Both the position numbers and the translations under genes were made by a program. A stretch of DNA of 64,000 bases from Manihot esculenta (Eukaryota; Streptophyta; Magnoliopsida; Malpighiales; Euphorbiaceae). Below are positions 43,438 to 55,449 of the stretch, one piece after another; position 1 is the stretch's first letter, and each line of letters begins with the position of its first letter. The notes below the pieces were generated by a model, which saw only the letters and a list, made by a program, of their open reading frames with translations, was not told the origin of the DNA and made no database searches. The stretch is from positions 15,562,263 through 15,626,262 of the forward strand of contig NC_035169.2 of assembly GCF_001659605.2 (NCBI RefSeq), read 5' to 3'.

Positions 43438-45465
43438 GAAAAGATGGGGATATTGCTGAAGCATGGACTCCCGTGTCTCCCAGGTACACTCCTCAATATT
43501 GTGGTGATTCCAAAGGACTTTCACCATCGGGATTTCCTTGTTCCTTAGCTTTCTGATCTAGGTGTCTAGGATCCGTACTGGCTGCTCAACATAGGTGAGA
43601 TCTTCTTGGATCTCCACATCAGGATCACTAAGAACCTTGCCCGGATCTGACACAAATTTTCTCAACATAGAAACATGGAAAACCGGATGGATTCTCTCCA
43701 TTGAAGCAGGCAAGTCCAGCTTGTACGATACATTCCCAATCTTTTGCAAGACTTCAAAGGGTCCGATGTACCGTGGAGCCAGCTTACCTTTCTTCCCAAA
43801 CCGAATCACCCCTTTCATTGGAGACACCTTGAGCAATACCAAATCCCCCTCCTGAAACTCTACTTGCCTTCTGCGGATATCTGCATAACTCTTCTGTCTG
43901 CTTGCAGCAATCTTGATCCTTTCTCTGATTATGGGTACCACCCTGCTGGTGATCTCTACTAGCTCGGGCCCTGCCAAGGCCTTTTCTCCAACCTCTTCCC
44001 AGCAAACAGGTGATCTGCACTTCCTTCCATACAAAACTTCATATGGAGCCATCCCGATGCTAGCATGATGGCTGTTATTGTAGGCAAACTCCATCAAAGA
44101 TAGATGCTGCCTCCAAGAACCGCCAAAGTCCAGCACACACATTCTGAGCATATCCTCTATTGTCTGGATGGTCCTTTCTGATTGTCCGTCCGTCTGTGGA
44201 TGGAAAGCAATGCTAAAATCCAACCTGGTACCCATGGCATTCTGCAGACTCCGCCAAAACCTGGAGGTGAACTGGGGTCCTCTATCGGACACTATTGAAA
44301 CAGGAACCCCATGCAGCCTGACGATCTCATCAACATACACCTGCGCCATCTTGTCCACAGAATAGCCACTCCTGACATTGATGAAGTGAGCAGATTTGGT
44401 GAGTCTGTCCACAATCACCCATATGGAGTCCAATCTGTTGGACGTCGCCGGTAACCCCACTACGAAGTCCATAGCTATATTTTCCCATTTCCACTCTGGA
44501 ATAGGTAGTGGGTTAAGCATTCCAGCCGGCTTCTGATGTTCCAGCTTCACCCTCTGACACACTTCGCAGGCTGACACAAATTGTGCCACTTCTCTCTTCA
44601 TAGCTGGCCACCAATAAACCTTCTTCAAATCTTGATACATCTTGGTGGCTCCGGGATGAACGCTGTATCTTGCATTATGAGCCTCTCTCATAATGTCTCC
44701 TTTTAGCCCTATGTCATCTGGTACACACAATCGACTCCAATAGCGGAGGATCCCCTTACTGTCAAATCTAAACTCACTGTCCTTGCCTGACTGAACAGTC
44801 CTGGCAATCTTCACTAACTCTGGGTCCTCATGCTGTTTCTGAGCCACCTGCTCCAGAAACACGGGTGCCACTCTCATCTGGGCAACTAAAGCACCTGTAC
44901 CAGACAACTCCAACTGAAGGCCTTCATCAACGAGCTTGTAAAACTCCTTCACCACTGGTCTCCTCTCTGCCGATATATGGGACAAACTGCCAAGTGATTT
45001 CCGGCTTAAGGCGTCTGCCACAACATTCGCCTTACCCGGATGGTACTGAATCTTGCAATCATAATCACTCAGCAGCTCTACCCATCTTCTCTGTCTCAAT
45101 TGCAGATCTCTTTGACTCAGGATGTACTGCAGGCTCTTATGATCTGTGAAGATCTCACATTTAACCCCATAGAGGTAGTGCCTCCACATCTTGAGTGCAA
45201 AGATTACTGCTGCCATCTCCAGGTCATGTGTGGGGTAATTCAACTCATGCTTCTTCAACTGTCTAGAAGCATAAGCAATCACCCTTTGATTCTGCATTAA
45301 CACACAACCCAAACCTCCTCGGGATGCATCACAGAAAAGTGTGAAATCCTCATTGCTAGCTGGCAAAGCTAACACTGGTGCTGACGTTAACCTCTTCTTA
45401 AGCTCTTCAAAACTCTCTTCGCACTGGTCAATCCACACAAACTTCTGATTCTTCCTAGTTAGTCT
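43438..45465 (-). pseudogene. pol: RNase H, integrase and chromodomain of element E (3' part of gag-pol)
   Basis: Continues the frame of 58419-55450 after removal of F. RNase H: first Asp in LFCDASRGG (about 45335), Glu in HDLEMAAV, Asp in IFTDHKSL. Integrase zinc finger: [12 protein letters not shown] with CEVCQRVK (44690-44560). DDE core: MDFVVGLP (about 44470), SDRGPQFTS (about 44280) and [13 protein letters not shown] (about 44180). A GPF-type module follows ([12 protein letters not shown], about 43765). The chromodomain starts at [11 protein letters not shown] but is cut by a TAG at 43558-43560, where F has Gln CAG; the remaining chromodomain codons to 43438 are still open. A chromodomain would tether integrase to modified histones in heterochromatin. 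Confidence 0.92.
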
Positions 45466-47724
45466 TGTAACGACCCGAAAATCGGACCGCTACCGGCGCT
45501 AGGATCCAGATCGGCTTAAGACTGCCGGGACCTGTAGCAAGCCTGACATATAATCTGTAAACCTGTATAATCCCATACATGATCAACAACATGCATAAAA
45601 ATTTAAACTTTTCTTTCATTCATTTCTCATACACTAAACTCAACTTGTGCATGCACTAAAACATAGTCATAAACTTGACCCCTCTGTGGGATCTCAACAA
45701 TGCCCCAAAGGGCGATATACATGTGTTGAGTTGGCTAACATCTGTATCATCAAATATCTAGGATCATGCATCAAAAGGGATAACAATACTCATAGGGTCA
45801 AGCACATCTATAACCTCAATATACCTCATTACATAACATACTGTAATCTCTTACATTACATCATAGTACAATTGTCATGTCCACCATCTAACTATTACAT
45901 AAACATACTTCAAAACTCTGGCTAACCTCCTGGTCTACCCTGTACCTGCACATCTGGGGTTAGGGGAGAGGGGTGAGCTACAAAGCCCAGTGAGCAGAAT
46001 AGTGAAATCATATATTAAAATTTCATGCCATTATGTAATGCAACACATCACAACTAATCACATCTCGGATGGTATTGTCACCAATAGTCCTCTACATAGT
46101 CCAACTGTGCCGGGACGTAGAATGGGTACAACCGGTCTTTCTCTTATCATAACATATCATAACATACCAATGTGCCAGGGACGTAGAATGGGTACAACCT
46201 GGACTTTCTCTTACATCGTGCCAGGGACGTAGAATGGGTACAACCTGGACTTCCATACCATATCATGCCGTAACATCATCATGCCATATGAGGACTAAAG
46301 GATCATCCAATAACCAATCCACATCAACATCATAAATGCAATGCAACATATTCGTGAATACTAATGCAAACAACCTACTATATCTCATGGCATTCATGAT
46401 GCATGGATCATGCTCAAAATTCATATTTCATTTATTTTAAAGCTTAAAGTTTATTCCACTCACCTCTGGCTAGCTCTAACAAACTCTGTAGCAGCTGGCT
46501 CACTGCTGGGGTCCTCGGTTCCTCGGGTCCGAACCTACACAGGTGGACTCCAATGAGGGACCAAACATACATAAACATAACTCTAATATACTCCTCAAAA
46601 ACCCCCTAAAATATCATAAAACAACTACATAAAAACATGCAAGAAAAGGCTGGACAGGGCACTTTCGGCGGCAGGTTCGGCGGCCGAAAGTCCCTCTAGA
46701 GCCGAAAGTCAGGCAGGTTCGGCGGCACCTTCGGCGGCCGAAACTCCCAGACAGAGACGAAAGTCTCTTTTCGGGGGCAACTTCGGCAGCCGAAAGGTCT
46801 GCCTCCCCAGCCATGTTCGGCGGCCGAAAGTGCCTTCGGCTGCCGAACCTGGTTTCTGCCAAAGGGCAGAAACTTGGCTCCTTTATGCACATTTGCCTCC
46901 AAACTCTTCCAACATGCATATAACTCATCCAAATCATGCAAAAATACATACAATGGTTCCTAGGGGCCTCAAACTAACTCAAACCCCAACAACAACACAA
47001 TCCAACATACATTGCTCAAAACATATCATTAACTCAAAAACCTAACTATGAGCTAAACATGCATTCTACCCCATAGATCTTGCATAAAACTTACTTTAAA
47101 TATGAAATGAGCTTAAGATCGGCTCTTACCTCTTGAAGATCGAGAGAGAGACGTCCTAAACTCGGAGGTGGGAGATTTTGAGTTCTTGAACCTCAAAGCT
47201 CCAAAACTTGCTCTAAACTTGAAAATCTTCAAAACAATGTAAAAGCTTGTGAAAATCTTGAAAGATTTGAAGGAAAGAACTCAAGGATGGTGAAGAATGG
47301 TGGAAGGACTCACCTTGGCCGAAAATAGGGAAAAGCTCGCCCGTTTTCGGCTAAGGGACCCTTTTATAGTGGCTGGCCAGGCCACGTTCGGGGGCCGAAA
47401 GTGCTTCCGCATGCATGCCATGTTCGGCGGCCGAACTTGAGGTTCGGCGGCCGAACCTGGACTTTCCTCACCTATGCCTTCGGGGGCCTAAAGCACTCCC
47501 GAAGTGCATGCATGTTCGGCGGCCGAACTTTGAGTTTCGGCGGTCGAACCTGAGTTTCCTCCAAGGGTGTTTTCATTCAAAAACTCATTTCTTCTTTACT
47601 TAAAATCATCAAAACATTAAAACATTTCATGAAAACATGGTTTTACCCCTTCTAGAGGCCTCTGACATTTGAAATTCCACCGGACGGTAGGAATTCTGAT
47701 ACCGGAGTCTAGCCGGGTATTACA
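45466..47724 (-). repeat. Element F 3' LTR
   Basis: 2259 bp. Compared with the 5' LTR it lacks 89 bp in four places: a 55-bp and a 20-bp motif unit, about 13 bp of a CAACA run, and one base. TATA box (complement) at 47361-47370. Hairpin arms CCGG/CCGG (46110 and 46132), CCAGG/CCTGG (46175 and 46198) and CCAGG/CCTGG (46221 and 46244). Confidence 0.95.
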
Positions 47725-47739
47725 TTCTCCCCCCCTTAA
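47725..47739 (-). other. Polypurine tract of element F
   Basis: The minus strand reads taagggggggagaa, adjoining the 3' LTR. Confidence 0.85.
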
Positions 47740-47834
47740 GAACATTCGTCCCCGAATGTTCCTCAACTAGCACACATAGCATGGCATAAAACATAACATA
47801 CATACATAGCACATAAACACAAAGAGATCTAACC

Positions 47835-50800
47835 TTAAAAGAGATGAGGGTACTGCTGGAGCATAGACTCCCGTGTCTCCCAAGTGCATGCTTCCAAGTT
47901 GTGGTGGTTCCACAGGACTTTCACCATCGGGATTTCCTTGTTTCTTAACTTTCTGATCTGGGTGTCTAGGATCCGTATTGGTTGTTCAACATAAGTGAGA
48001 TCCTCTTGGACCTCCACATCAGGCTCACTAAGAACCTTGCTCGGATCTGACACAAACTTCCTCAACATTGAAACATGGAAAACCGGATGGATTCTTTCCA
48101 TTGAAGCAGGTAAATCCAGCTTGTACGACACATTCCCAATCTTTTGCAAGATTTCAAAGGGTCCGATGTATCGTGGGGCTAGTTTACCTTTCTTCCCGAA
48201 GCGAACCACTCCCTTCATTGGAGACACCTTGAGCAATACCAGATCCCCCTCCTGAAACTCTAACTGTCTCCTGCAGACGTCTGCATAGCTTTTCTATCTG
48301 CTGGCAGCAGTCTTGATTCTCTCTCTGATTATGGGTACCACCCTGCTGGTAATCTCTACTAACTCAGGCCCTGCCAAGGCCTTTTCTCCAACTTCCTCCC
48401 AGCAAACAGGTGACCTGCACTTCCTCCCATACAAAGCTTCATATGGAGCCATCCCGATGCTAGCATGATGGCTGTTGTTGTAGGCAAACTCCACTAAAGG
48501 TAGATGCTGCCTCCAAGAACCGCCAAAGTCCAGCACACACATTCTAAGCATATTCTCGATAGTCTGGATGGTCCTTTCGGACTGTCCGTCCGTCTGGGGG
48601 TGGAAGGCAGTACTGAAATCCAACCTAGTACCCATGGCATTCTGCAGACTCCGCCAAAACCTGGAGGTGAACTGGGGCCCTCTATCTGACACTATCGAAA
48701 CAGGAACCCCATGCAACCTGATGATCTCGTCGACATACACCTGCGCCAACTTGTCCACAGAATAGCCACTCCTGACAGGAATGAAGTGAGCAGATTTGGT
48801 GAGTCTGTCCACAATCACCCATATGGAGTCCACTCTGTTGGACGCCGCCGGTAACCCCACTACGAAGTCCATAGCTATATTCTCCCATTTCCACTCTGGA
48901 ATAGGTAGCGGGTTAAGCATTCCAGCCGGCTTCTGATGTTCCAGCTTCACCCTCTGACACACTTCGCAGGCTGACACGAACTGTGCCACTTCTTTCTTCA
49001 TCGCTGGCCACCAATAAACTTTCTTCAAATCTTAATACATCTTGGTGGCTCCGGGGTGAATGCTGTATCTTGCATTATGAGCCTCTCTCATAATGTCTCC
49101 TTTTAGCCCTATGTCGTCTGGTACACATAGTCTGCTCCCATAGCGGAGAATCCCCTTGCTGTCGAATCTGAACTCACTATCATTGCCTGACTGAACAGTC
49201 CTGGCAATCTTCACTAACTCCGGGTCCTCATGCTGTTTCTGAGCCACCTGCTCCAGAAACACGAGTGCCACTCTCATCTGGGCCACCAAGGCACCTGTAC
49301 CAGATAACTCCATCTGTAGACCTTCCTCAACGAGCTTGTAAAACTCCTTCACCACTGGCCTCCTCTCTGCCGATATGTGGGATAAGCTACCGAGTGATTT
49401 CCGGCTTAGGGCGTCTGCCACGACATTCGCCTTACCCGGATGGTACTGAATCTTGCAATCATAGTCACTCAGCAGCTCCACCCATCTCCTCTGTCTCAAG
49501 TTCAAATCTCTTTGACTCAGGATGTACTGCAGGCTCTTATGATCTGTAAAGATCTCACATTTAACCCCATAGAGGTAGTGCCTCCACATCTTGAGTGCAA
49601 AGATTACTGCTGCCATCTCCAGGTCATGTGTGGGGTAATTCAACTCATGCTTCTTCAGCTGCCTTGAAGCATAAGCAATCACCCTCTCATTCTGCATCAG
49701 TACACAACCCAGTCCCACACGGGACGCATCACAAAAGACTGTAAAGTCTTTATTACTAGATGGCAGAGCTAAAACTGGTGCTGAAGTCAACCTCTTCTTA
49801 AGCTCTTCAAAACTCTCTTCGCACTGGTCGGTCCACACAAACTTCTGATTCTTCCTGGTTAGTCTGGTCAGAGGAGCTGCTATCTTTGAGAAGTCCTGAA
49901 CGAACCTCCTGTAGTAACCTGCCAAACCCAAGAAACTTCTAATCTCTATCACTGAAGTGGGTCTGGGCCAGTTAGCCACAGTTTCTGTCTTCTTGGGGTC
50001 TACCTCTATACCATTCTCTGACACTACATGCCCCAAGAACGAAATGCTCCTCAGCCAGAATTCACATTTAGAGAACTTGGCATACAAGCCATGTTCCCTC
50101 AAGGTCTGCAAGACCAACCGCAGATGATGGGCATGCTCCTCTGCATTCCTGGAATACACTAAGATATCATCTATAAAGACAATAACGAAGTGATCCAGGT
50201 ATTGGCTAAATACTCTGTTCATGAGATCCATGAATGCTGCAGGGGCGTTGGTTAACCCGAACGGCATTACAAGGAACTCAAAATGCCCATATCTGGTCCT
50301 GAAGGCTGTCTTCGGCACATCCTCATCCCTTATCCTTAGCTGATGGTACCCCAATCTTAGATCTATTTTGGAGAAACAACCCGCTCCTGCTAGCTGGTCG
50401 AATAGATCATCGATCCTTGGCAGAGGGTACCTATTTTTGGTAGTGACTTTGTTCAACTGCCTGTAGTCGATACAAAGTCTAAGGGATCCATCCTTCTTCC
50501 TCACAAACAAGACCGGAGCACCCCAAGGTGAGGTACTCTGTCGGATGAAACCCTTTTCTACCAGCTCTTGCAACTGCTCTTTCAACTCCTTTAACTCGGC
50601 TGGGGACATCCTGTAGGGAGGGATAGAGATCGGTCTAGTTCCAGGCACCAACTCTATCTCGAACTCTATCTCCCTAGCAGGTGGTAAACCTGGAAGCTCA
50701 TCCGGAAAAACATCCTGAAACTCTCTGACAACTGGCACCGAGGCCGGCTCCCTGACCTGACTGTCTAGCTCTCTCACATGAGCTAAGTACCCCTGACATC

Positions 50801-52814
50801 CCTTCCTAAGCAACCTACGAGCCTAAAGAGCTGATATCAGACCTCTAGGTGTGCCCCTCTTGTCTCCTCTGAAGACGACCTCTGACCCGTCCTGATCTCT
50901 GAACCTGACTACCTTGTCCCTGCAGTCCAAGGTAGCACCATGGGTAGATAGCCAATCCATCCCTAGAATGACGTCAAAGTCTGTCAAATCTAGAACCACA
51001 AGGTCGGCGGAGAGGCATCTTCCCTCAATAAAAACTGGGCTATACTGGCAGACTAACACTGCCACAGACGGGTCACACTTGGGTCCACTGACCCATAGGG
51101 GACACTCTAACCCAGAGACTATCAGACCCAACCTCTCAACGGCTCTCGGAGCAATAAATGAATGAGATGCACCCGGGTCCATTAATGCATACACATCAGA
51201 ACACCCAATGACGAGATTACCTGACACCACGGTGTTGGATGTGTTAGCCTCCTGCTGAGTCATGGTGAAGATCCTGGCTGGAGCTGATGGACCTTCACCT
51301 CGGGAACCAGAAGAAGAGGCTGCCCCTCTCCCTCTACCTCTGCCACTGCCCTGAGTTGTGGCTGGAACTGCTGGCTGTGCCACACTACCAGAAGTTGTCT
51401 GCTGGGGCTAGCCCATAAAAGGCGCTCTAGGACACTCCCGAGCTATGTGTCCCTCCTGTCCACATCTGAAACATGTATTAGTCCCAGCTCGACACACTCC
51501 TCTGTGCGGTCTTCCACATCTCTGGCATTCTGTACCATCTGAGCCTGAGCTCGAGCCACCGCCAAATCCCAGACCGGATTTCAACTTGTTCCAAAACTTA
51601 TTCTTCTTCGGCTTCCTGGTGGTGTTATCCCACCTCTTCTTACCTGAGCTCTGAGAAGAGAAACCTGGTCCTCCTCTGCCTGGGGTCTTAACCCCTGAAA
51701 ACTGGGTCACTGACTGCTTCACTGACCCCTCAACTATAGCACTCGCCTCCATTCTTCGAGCCATATCCACCACAGTGTGGAAACTTTCTCTCTCAACTGA
51801 CTGAATCAACGAGGAGTACCTGGAATGCAGCTTCATAACATACCTCTTGGCTTTCTTCGTATCTGTATCTAGAGCTTGCCCTGAAAAAGGCAATAGCTCC
51901 AAGAATTTATCTGTGAACTCCTCTACACCCATGTGCTCTGACTGCCTCAGTTGCTCAAACCCAATCATCTTCAGTTCTCTGGAACTGTCTGGAAAAGCCC
52001 ATCCAGCGAACTCATTCGCAAATTCCTCCCATGTCATACCTTCTAGTCTCGGGTCCACATAACACTTGAACCATTCCCGTGCCTTCTTGCACTTTAAAGT
52101 GAACCCTGCCATCTGAATGGCCCTGCTGTCACTTGCCCCTAGCTCATCAGTTATTGTCTTCACCACTCTCAGATACTCAAAGGGGTCATCCCCTGACTTG
52201 TATTTGGGAGCATCTAGCTTGAGGTAATCTGTCATCCTTACCTTGCTCCCATCAGCTGAGCTAGGTCTAGGAGGTTGAGTAACTGGGGCTGCTGGTTCTA
52301 TAGGTGGTGGAGGTAGAGGTGCAGCATTCCCCGAGGTGGGGTTTGCCGGGTTTGGATAGAAGGGTGAGGGTGGATAAGCTGGGTACTGTGTGTAAGGTGG
52401 ATAGAAAGGTGGATAAGGCATGTAGGTAGGGTAGGGGTTAAAGCTGGAGTAATCCGATGTACCTCCCATCGGATACCCTGAACCCTGTGGGAAGGGTGGA
52501 TAATGTGGTGGAAAACCATACCCCGAGGCCTGAACGCCTCCTTGAGATTCCCCTGTCCCTTCTTCTTCCATGCTCACATCCAAGTTCCCATCCCTCCTCT
52601 GCTCCTCTTCCATAACTTCCCTCACATCTGAAGAACTTCCTCCTTTATCTGTCCCCCTTCTGCTAGCATCAAAAGACCTTCTAGGGTCCCTTGACACTCT
52701 CTCTCTGTTGGCTCTACAAGACATCGCCCTAGGCAATGTAGGAGGACGGGCGCTCGTGCCCTCATCCTCAGGTGGTACTCCAGTCAATCTTGCAGATCGA
52801 CGAGTTCCTCTCAT
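47835..52814 (-). pseudogene. gag-pol: gag-pol polyprotein of element F (single frame, four nonsense codons)
   Basis: The start is the ATG at 52814 ([12 protein letters not shown]), conserved in G and E, and the natural end is a stop at 47835 after QQYPHLF, for 1660 codons. Gag has a Tyr/Pro tract (about 52300-52510), the gag domain (about 52200-51740), and knuckles CQRCGRPHRGVC and [14 protein letters not shown] (about 51530-51437). Protease: MDPGASHSF (about 51160). [11 protein letters not shown] (about 50170). RNase H: FCDASRVG (about 49725). Integrase: zinc finger, DDE core and chromodomain in 49100-47835. Nonsense codons are at 51408, 50823 and 48294 (TAG, each CAG in E) and 49032 (TAA, CAA in E). 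All else is as in an active copy, so decay is recent. Confidence 0.93.
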
Positions 52815-53080
52815 CCTGTTTTCTGAAAAACAGTACACATCAAGCAAGCATTAGCATCATATGGTTCATGTGGGCACACATGAACCCTCATCACATACAC
52901 ATCACATTCATATCATAGCATAGCATATCATTGATGCACATGCACAAAGTCATGGCAATTCACATCATCATGCAAGACAGGACTCCACATCCTATCCTAG
53001 TGGACATGATCTTCCTATTGTGCTTGACCTTCTATAACATCTATGAGCCCGACACTCTAGGTCCGATCATATGAACCAAG

Positions 53081-53093
53081 GGCTCTGATACCA
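53081..53093 (-). other. Primer binding site of element F
   Basis: The minus strand reads tggtatcagagcc, three bases from the 5' LTR end. Confidence 0.9.
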
Positions 53094-53096
53094 TTC

Positions 53097-55444
53097 TGTA
53101 ACGACCCGAAAATCGGACCGCTACCGGCGCTAGGATCCAGATCGGCTTAAGGCCGCCGGGACCCGTAGCAAGCCTGACATATAATCTGTAAACCTGTATA
53201 ATCCCATACATGATCAACAGCATGCATAAAAATTTAAACTTTTCTTTTATTCATTTCTCATACACCAAACTCAACCTGTGCATGCACTAAAACATAGTCA
53301 TAAACTTGACCCCTCTGTGGGATCTCAACAATGCCCCAAAGGGCGATATACATGTGTTGAGTTGGCTAACATCTGTATCATCAAATATCTAGGATCATGC
53401 ATCAAAAGGGATAACAATACTCATAGGGTCAAGCACATCTATAACCTCAATATACCTCATTACATAACATACTGTAATCTCTTACATTACATCATAGTAC
53501 AATTGTCATGTCCACCATCTAACTATTACATAAACATACTTCAAAACTCTGGCTAACCTCCTGGTCTACCCTGTACCTGCACATCTGGGGTTAGGGGAGA
53601 GGGGTGAGCTACAAAGCCCAGTGAGCAGAATAGTGAAATCATATATTAAAATTTCATGCCATTATGTAATGCAACACATCACAACTAATCACATCTCGGA
53701 TGGTATTGTCACCAATAGTCCTCTACATAGTCCAACTGTGCCGGGACGTAGAATGGGTACAACCGGTCTTTCTCTTATCATAACATATCATAACATACCA
53801 ATGTGCCAGGAACGTAGAATGGGTACAAGCTGGACTTTCTCTTACATCGTGCCAGGGACGTAGAATGGGTACAACCTGGACTTCCATACCATATCATGCC
53901 GTAACATCATCATGCCATATGAGGACTAAAGGATCATCCAATAACCAATCCACATCAACATCATAAATGCAATGCAACATATTCGTGAATACTAATGCAA
54001 ACAACCTACTATATCTCATGGCATTCATGATGCATGGATCATGCTCAAAATTCATATTTCATTTATTTTAAAGCTTAAAGTTTATTCCACTCACCTCTGG
54101 CTAGCTCTAACAAACTCTGTAGCAGCTGGCTCACTGCTGGGGTCCTCGGTTCCTCGGGTCCGAACCTACACAGGTGGACTCCAATAAGGGACCAAACATA
54201 CATAAACATAACTCTAATATACTCCCCAAAAACCCCCTAAAACATCATAAAACAACTACATAAAAACATGCAAGAAAAGGCTGGACAGGGCACTTTCGGT
54301 GGCAGGTTCGGCGGCCGAAAGTCCCTCCAGAGCCGAAAGTTAGGCAGGTTCGGCGGCACCTTCGGCGGCCGAAATTCCCAGACAGAGGCGAAACTCATGC
54401 ATGTTCGGCGGCACCTTCGGCGGCCGAAAGTCCCAGACAGAGACGAAAGTCTCTTTTCGGGGGCAACTTCGGCAGCCGAAAGGCCTGCCTCCCCAGCCAT
54501 GTTCGGTGGCCAAAAGTGCCTTCGGCTGCCGAACCTGGTTTCTGCCAAAGGGCAGAAACTTGGCTCCTTTATGCAAATTTGCCTCCAAACTCTTCCAACA
54601 TGCATATAACTCATCCAAATCATGCAAAAATACATACAATGGTTCCTAGGGGCCTCAAACTAACTTAAACCCCAACTACAACACACAACAACAACACAAT
54701 CCAACATACATTGCTCAAAACATATCATTAACTCAAAAACCTAACTATGAGCTAAACATGCATTCTACCCCATAGATCTTGCATAAAACTTACTTTAAAC
54801 ATGAAATGAGCTTAAGATCGGCTCTTACCTCTTGAAGATCGAGAGAGAGACGTCCTAAACTCGGAGGTGGGAGATTTTGAGTTCTTGAACCTCAAAGCTC
54901 TAAAACTTGCTCTAAACTTGAAAATCTTCAAAGCAATGTAAAAGCTTGTGAAAATCTTGAAAGATTTGAAGGAAAGAACTCAAGGATGGTGAAGAATGGC
55001 GGAAGGACTCACCTTGGCCGAAAATGGGGAAAAGTTCGCCCGTTTTCGGCTAAGGGACCCTTTTATAGTGGCTGGCCAGGCCACGTTCGGGGGCCGAAAG
55101 TGCTTCCGCATGCATGCCATGTTCGGCGGCCGAACTTGAGGTTCGGCGGCCGAACTTGAGGTTCGGCGGCCGAACCTGGACTTTCCTCACCTATGCCTTC
55201 GGGGGCCTAAAGCACTCCCGAAGTGCGTGCATGTTCGGTGGCTGAACTTTGAGTTTCGACGGTCGAACCTGAGTTTCCTCCAAGGGTGTTTTCATTCAAA
55301 AACTCATTTCTTCTTTACTTAAAATCATCAAAACATTAAAACATTTCATGAAAACATGGGTTTTACCCCTTCTAGAGGCCTCCGACATCCGAAATTCCAC
55401 CGGACGGTAGGAATTCTGATACCGGAGTCTAGCCGGGTATTACA
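53097..55444 (-). repeat. Element F 5' LTR
   Basis: 2348 bp. TATA box (complement) at 55061-55067. Hairpin arms CCGG/CCGG (53741 and 53763), CCAGG/GCTGG (53806 and 53829) and CCAGG/CCTGG (53852 and 53875). It has three copies of the GTTCGGCGGCCGAAC unit at about 55118-55176, where the 3' LTR has two. Confidence 0.95.
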
Positions 55445-55449
55445 AGTCT

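Larger units (their letters stand above)
45466..55444 (-). mobile_element. Element F: full-length Tekay/Del-like chromovirus
   Basis: 9979 bp with exact target duplication agtct (45461-45465 and 55445-55449). Both LTRs, primer binding site and polypurine tract are intact. gag-pol is in one frame (52814 to 47835) with four nonsense codons and no frameshift seen. The two LTRs differ by only about 1 percent in substitutions (estimated by eye), so it is among the youngest insertions here. It lies in the pol frame of E: the residues on either side join as LTRLTRKN once F and one agtct copy are removed. Confidence 0.95.
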
